This document shows, piece by piece, positions 59,236 to 64,000 of a DNA stretch of 64,000 nucleotides. The stretch is taken from NCBI GenBank assembly GCA_950295325.1, contig OX485803.1:47321554-47385553 (forward strand), read 5' to 3'. A program made the translations under genes and the position numbers. Each line of letters begins with the position of its first letter. The stretch's first letter is position 1. The stretch is from Polytrichum commune. Its lineage: Eukaryota > Streptophyta > Polytrichopsida > Polytrichales > Polytrichaceae. Below the pieces are notes generated by a model. The model had not been told where the DNA came from. It saw nothing but the letters and a program-made list of their open reading frames with translations, and ran no database searches.

Positions 59236-60124
59236 TTATAGGGTGTTTGTGATTTGGTGTATTGTTTTATTGTGACGTGCTATACGTAGACCCTTTATGT
59301 GGGGGTTTGAACACATACATAATAAGTGTGGCCATGTGTCTATGCCATTATTGGGGCATAGTGTACACTTTGAATTTGGATGTAAGTTAGTCCATAATAT
59401 AATTTTGAGATGGTGACCCATATATTGGGTGTATCGGAATTTTAGAGTTTGTGTGATTTGGGTGTCTATAATCGCGGGATTTTTCCAAAATTGGTTGGAG
59501 AGTTTGCGGTTGATTTGGTCGTTGGATTTTCATTTGTCTACATATGTGAATTTGGATTGGGCCAATCTTTAAATCTTGGTTCATGTGTTCTTTGTTGATG
59601 TATGCTTGTAGGTTGCGTATAGCGCCCATATGAGTACTGGTTGAGACCCCGTTGAGCCAGTATGGTATAGTATGGGTTGTATGTATTCTAGGAATATTGG
59701 TGGGTTTGTCTAGGAGGGCTCCACTATTTGCTAGTTGGACTACAATTTCATTTCCTATTACACCCGTATATGCTCTGACTTTTTGAATTATAATTTTGTG
59801 TGTGAACGAGGTTATTTAGTTTACTATAACAATAATCAGTAGTTTATCCAAGTGATTGTGTTGGGAAGATGGGTGGCATATGTGGTTATGTATGAGGTGT
59901 ATACTATTAAGGCTATCCGTGAAGATGCGGGTATCTTGCGTGTGGTGTTTTGTACCATGTACCGCTATTAGGATGGCGTTTAATTCGATTTTGTGTATGT
60001 TTTGTAATCTTGGGAGTCTTTCCACAATTTGAAGGTTGTTGATGGGACAATATACACCTGATCCGGCCATGTTGCCTATGCCATTTCGTCGAGGGGTATG
60101 AATGAACCATTGGTGTATACGCAT
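59236..60124 (-). pseudogene. LINE RNase H and C-terminal zinc-binding region, decayed
   Basis: The minus strand reads 'CVYTNGSFIP', then after a frame change 'NGIGNMAGSGVYCPINNLQI', 'IELNAILIAV', 'TRIFTDSLNSIHLIHNHI' and 'SSQHNHLDKLLI'. This is a type-I RNase H domain of a plant non-LTR retrotransposon. The first catalytic Asp (usual TDGS) is Asn here, while the Glu and the second Asp remain. Downstream, 'CTLCPNNGIDTWPHLLCMCS' and 'KGLRIARHNKTIHQI' form the C-terminal zinc-binding end. The reverse transcriptase is missing and frames shift. The domain normally degrades RNA of the RNA:DNA hybrid. Confidence 0.75.
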
Positions 60125-60712
60125 TGTTGGGGTTTAAATTTAAGGGGATGGGTATTGTATAGTTCTATTGGCAAGGGTAGTGTTGATTGGTTGATTTTTA
60201 AGTGGTTGTGTTGTGGGGCTTTATGCCATGCGTGGGAATGTTTTACTTTTTTCTTATAGGGGTGTCTCGGGTTAGGTTGAATTTCACTTTAATGTTACAT
60301 AGCCCAAATATGTTGGATGTGATTGCGTTGGATGTTTGTGGGTTACATGGTGGGGGACTTTGACATGCTATTATGGTGGTATATTGGTTTTCTAATTGGT
60401 GTAGATATTTTGGTCATTCTAATGTGGGGTTGTATTATATGGTGTTAGGTGGGATGGTTATTATTGTGTGTATTTATGCATGTATGAAGGGGAGGGGGTT
60501 CTCTTTATGGTTGATTATGATTAGGCCACGTTAATATAAGATATTTTGTTTAATAAAGGATATGATCCTAGATTAAGGTTCAAATTGCGTCTTATATTAA
60601 AATGTCGGTGACGATGTCCTAAACCCTAAAACCTCAATGCCGAAGCACAGTGTCTTGAACCTTAAACCCTAAACACCGAAGCACAATCATTTTGTTGTGT
60701 TTGAAGAGCAAG
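60125..60712. other. Region between the LINE relic and the hAT-like transposase
   Basis: It holds the upstream part of the LINE relic (no motif visible past about 60150) and the leader of the transposase with two telo-boxes. No terminal inverted repeat for the hAT-like element was identified. Confidence 0.4.
60621..60673 (+). promoter_or_regulatory. Two telo-boxes in the transposase leader
   Basis: AAACCCTAAA occurs at 60621-60630 and 60664-60673, 40-92 bp upstream of the ATG, each next to a copy of 'ccgaagcaca'. Telo-boxes mark promoters of plant growth-related genes such as that of eL18 in this window. Use by a transposon to ensure expression in dividing cells is an inference. Confidence 0.45.
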
Positions 60713-63700
60713 ATGCCTCCCGAGATTGTCTCCAAGGATGTTCGTGAGAAGTGGAACAACTCGTATCAAGTTGATCTAGCCCTCAGACCCACTGAGTACG
60801 GTGCGTTTGATTCAGTGAAGTCGGCGGCTTGTAGGTTCTGTGAGGTCTACTGCCGAGAGCAAGACACTAATGAGGCGGCTATTGAAGAAGTTGTTTGACC
60901 ACTTTTAACTCCAGAAGAGACTCGTGAACAGAAGCGTCATAAGAAGACCACCAAGATGCAACATTGGACAAAATTTCATGTTGACAACATTCAAAAGCAC
61001 CATCGTGAGCAGCATGCCAGAAAGTGGGCCGAATATAAGATTTTGTTGGAGAAGAAGCACACCAGGCCTGAGAAGTTGACTTTATTCTTTGAGCAATCCA
61101 AATTGGAAGCCTTCTTCGAAAAATATGTTACCATTGACGGTAGAAAGAGAGTTTTTTCTCCTGACAAGGGCATTGTCGATGAAGTGGTTCGCAAAATGCT
61201 GTACAATCCCAACGACGAGTATCACAAGCTCGCAAGAGATTGTGCTATGGAAGTATTTTCACTAGTGTTTGTGGTAGAAAACGATGATTCCAAGACTATT
61301 GTCCGCTACAATGTTGTTGTTTCAGCGGCTATGGAGTTCGAGTATGTGGTGTCCTTGCTTGCAGCTGGACTCACCTTCAACCAAATTTTCAAGGTAGTTG
61401 ATAGTAATCGGGATGTACTTGGAACAACTGGAAAGCAAAAATTGATGAATCCTGGAGAGGTTTCATGTACTCCTCGAATTGTTTGTGTTGTTGCTTTACA
61501 ACTTTTATCCGATTTGATGCGGAATTCCTGGTCGTTTTCAATTGGAGCTTATGCATCAACAGACTGTTTTGGACAGGCGCACCTCGATGCAAGGATTTGA
61601 ATGCCTCCAACTCAAATAGGGAAGCCTCTTTTGTCTTTTCACCTTCTGGCTATTCCCTTGTTCGAAGAATCACATTCTGGAGAATCGCTTCATGATTTTA
61701 CGGTGTATCTTCTGAGTTCCTTGTGTCCGGATTGGCAGAAGCGTTTGATTGGTTCATCAAGTAATGGTGCACCTAATATGACGGGTTCTATTCAAGGTTT
61801 CTCAACCCGCTTGAGTGGTGATGTTGCAGAGCACAGTCCTCTATATCGTATTTGGTGTCTAGCTCACCAACCTGACATTGTCGTCAAAACATCGATTGTG
61901 AATATGCAACATCTAACCAATTTCTCATTCGAGAAGACCTTGACAACCCTGATTGGATATCTTCGTAGACAAGAGGCGTTGATTCATGAAATGGGAAGCA
62001 AATGTCCCTACTGGATTAATGTTCGTTGGAAGTCAATGTCGAATGTTTTGCAATGGCAACTTAGACACCGTTTCCGAATCCAATCTTTCTGCATCAAGAA
62101 ACGATTTGGATCAACACCGACTGATCAATGGTGGCTAGTGGCAATAGTTGTGCAGAAGAGGTTCTTTGAATATGTCTGCATCATTTTTTCTGCTCTTCAA
62201 GTAGACGTTGCTATTGTATCCAAACAATATAACAATCTGAGGGTTCTTCTTCGATAGTTACAAGATCAATGTCACAACCCTTGCTAGCCCGCTTAACAAT
62301 CTTGCCAATTTTCAATTCTAGCAAAGGTTACGAGCACTAACCCTTCGCATTCCACCATGCTAATGGTTAGCTCCTCTCACCCCGGACCTTATAGTTCATA
62401 GGAGAGAACCAACCCTCCTACTTTGCTTTCGGGACTCACCCCTTAATCGGTAACCTATTTCTAGATGTGGACTTCCAACCATAGAAGTCCAATCCTATGT
62501 TGATCATCGCGTTGCCGGAGCAACACTACAACTTCCCGAACCATACTAGGCAACTATGGCCTCCCAATGGGCCAAAGCCCATGGAGGCCGTGCCGTTCAG
62601 CCTCGGGTGGGTGAGGCCACACCACCTCACCCATATAAGCCTCTAGGACTCTACGCGGGGCCCCTACCCCACCGTCAAGAAACCTCTTGTCTCTCTACCA
62701 AGAGTTGGGGCCAAGTAGACATTTTCCCTTAGCCGCTGGGCCTAGAAGACCCCAGTAGCTACAGACCATCATAACTTCCTTGTATGATGTCTGATGCCAA
62801 CAAGCAACCACTTCATCTTCATCTACGCTTCACGTAGATGCCGATGGACTCGTCACTTGCCCCATTTGGGCAAGTATTGAGGAAGTTATGCCTGTTCGAA
62901 CCTTGGCAGTCCCGAGAATCACTCCCAGGCACTGTTGTATCAGGGCGCTGTCCCGGGACAGCGCCCCACTCAAATTGCCATAACTCCTAGCTCACACCTC
63001 CGATTGAGGTGTTCTTGAGCATTCTAGAATCACCCTGCCATGAGCTACGCATAGCTCATGGCCTTACCCTCATGCCTCCTAGTCTCCGTGGGTGGGAGGC
63101 GTTCCCAACGCCCGGGGTCCTCACCCACACTAGGATCACTTGGGCCCTCTCACCAACGGCGCCACAAGTCCCGGGTGTCACTCTGGGGTCCCCCTTGTGC
63201 CCATGGTGTTTCGGGCACTCCTCATGAAGAGGTGCGCGACAATCAATGTAACGCAACAAGATATGAGGAGAAATCTTGCAATGGTGCAGAAGTGTCTTTA
63301 GGGAATAATGTTGTTTCCGTTGGATAATTTACTGTTCATGCAAGCGGTCTCAACACTTTGGTTCGCTCTACTGGAGTTGTTGCTCAAGAGATTCAAGAAG
63401 GTCTGACAACACAACAGTACAATGAAGTCATCCTTGCCTTGGCTATTTTGTACCTCACCGCTCTCAATGCTATTGTCAAAATTATTCAAGGTCGCCAAAG
63501 TACTCACATTGAGTCGGAGATTGTGCCTCCAGTTCTACCGATGGAGTTGTTTAGGGTTTCTCAATGCGATATGATCGCTCTGGTTCGAAAGTATAAGAAA
63601 ATGTTGGTTAATCATTTCCAAAAGAAGGCAAATAACATTATCGAATCTATCTGTGACCAACACACGAAGTTGAAGCAATGTATCGCTTCAGAGCCGGAGC

Positions 63701-63960
63701 TTGAGACTTCCTTCCGATCTTGCGACAGTGCAAACTTTGAGATTGCATGGGTTCCTGGCGGTTCTCGTTTCTAAGATCTTCAAAGGTTATGTGTTGGGCT
63801 CACCACTGTAATGCCCACCACTTCTCGAGTCGGAGGAGACTTTTCGTTGGTCAACTATTGCAGGAATGGTCATTGTTCTAATTTGTCCGACTTTGCTTTA
63901 GGAGTGATACACTCTCATCATCTCCGTGAGCTCCAAAATGCAGTCGCTAATCTTGAATAA
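60713..63960 (+). pseudogene. hAT-like transposase, nearly full length, five in-frame stops and a solo LTR insertion
   Basis: The frame starts at ATG 60713 ('MPPEIVSKDVREKW') and, skipping the LTR at 62270-63241 and one 5-bp duplication, runs 757 codons to TAA 63958-63960 without any frameshift. An N-terminal zinc finger resembles BED type ('CRFCEVYC' with 'HHREQH'). The middle has 'LLAIPLFEESHSGESLHDF' and 'IGSSSNGAPNMTG', and the C-terminal part has 'VMPTTSRVGGDFSLVNYC' and 'LRELQNAVANL'. This matches a family of hAT-like transposases known from oomycetes and non-flowering plants (from memory). Stops: TGA 60896, TGA 61598, TAG 62255, TAA 63325, TAA 63772. In 'SSSNGAPNMTG' the family usually has Asp where Asn stands. 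The protein is dead, but only recently. Confidence 0.8.
62270..63241 (+). mobile_element. Solo LTR, family S, copy 2 (972 bp), in the hAT-like transposase
   Basis: It begins TGTCACAACCC and ends GCGCGACA, flanked by ATCAA at 62265-62269 and 63242-63246. It is a close copy of the LTR at 48751-50872 and shows the empty site for the CACTA insertion. It carries a TATA-like CATATAAG near 62630, the same 24-bp palindrome (62943-62966) and the same second hairpin. The transposase frame resumes exactly after the duplication. Confidence 0.95.
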
Positions 63961-64000
63961 GCAAGATAATTTCATTAAAACTTCATTTTCGCCTTGTTTG

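Noticed and set aside
63009..63259. Overlapping frames on both strands in the solo LTR
   Set aside because: They are GC-rich LTR sequence present also at 50674-50872; no independent gene evidence.

Overview
The window looks like nuclear DNA from a land plant. Three intron-bearing host genes have plant-type splice sites, and the first exon of the ribosomal protein gene is only its ATG. Plant telo-box motifs (AAACCCTAA) are present, and the rest is AT-rich sequence full of plant-type transposable elements. The LINE, MULE-like and hAT-like relics are of kinds I associate with mosses, ferns and lycophytes, so a non-flowering plant is my best guess; the sequence alone does not settle the species.

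Layout. 1-14.6 kb holds no host gene. It contains a decayed Tigger/pogo-type transposase cut by a 342-bp element with poly-G/poly-C ends, and two related hAT elements in opposite orientation, each with a perfect 8-bp target-site duplication. 14.6-17.6 kb is a complete five-exon gene for ribosomal protein eL18 (minus). 18.1-23.8 kb is a decayed Ty3/Gypsy chromovirus (minus) carrying a Tourist-like MITE in gag. 27.1-29.8 kb is a complete four-exon universal-stress-protein gene (plus). 31.5-34.4 kb is a complete three-exon CYP71-clan cytochrome P450 gene (minus) with an unusual I-helix. 36-38.2 kb holds LINE and MULE-like relics. 38-48.7 kb is an AT-rich gene desert with a palindrome-rich minisatellite. 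48.75-50.87 kb is a solo LTR split by a CACTA element. 52.6-55 kb is a degenerate minisatellite followed by a Ty1/copia integrase relic. 59.2-60.1 kb is a LINE RNase H relic. 60.7-63.96 kb is an almost complete hAT-like transposase whose only lesions are five in-frame stops and a second solo LTR of the same family.

The three host genes do not form a pathway; they are islands among repeats. The notable signals are the P450 I-helix, which lacks the usual oxygen-activating threonine and resembles the Asp-x-Pro-x-Asn pattern of oxime-forming CYP79 enzymes; the insertion history, which can be read exactly from target-site duplications and an empty-site paralog; a recurring C-to-T decay signature in the transposons; and a family of elements with homopolymeric G/C ends.
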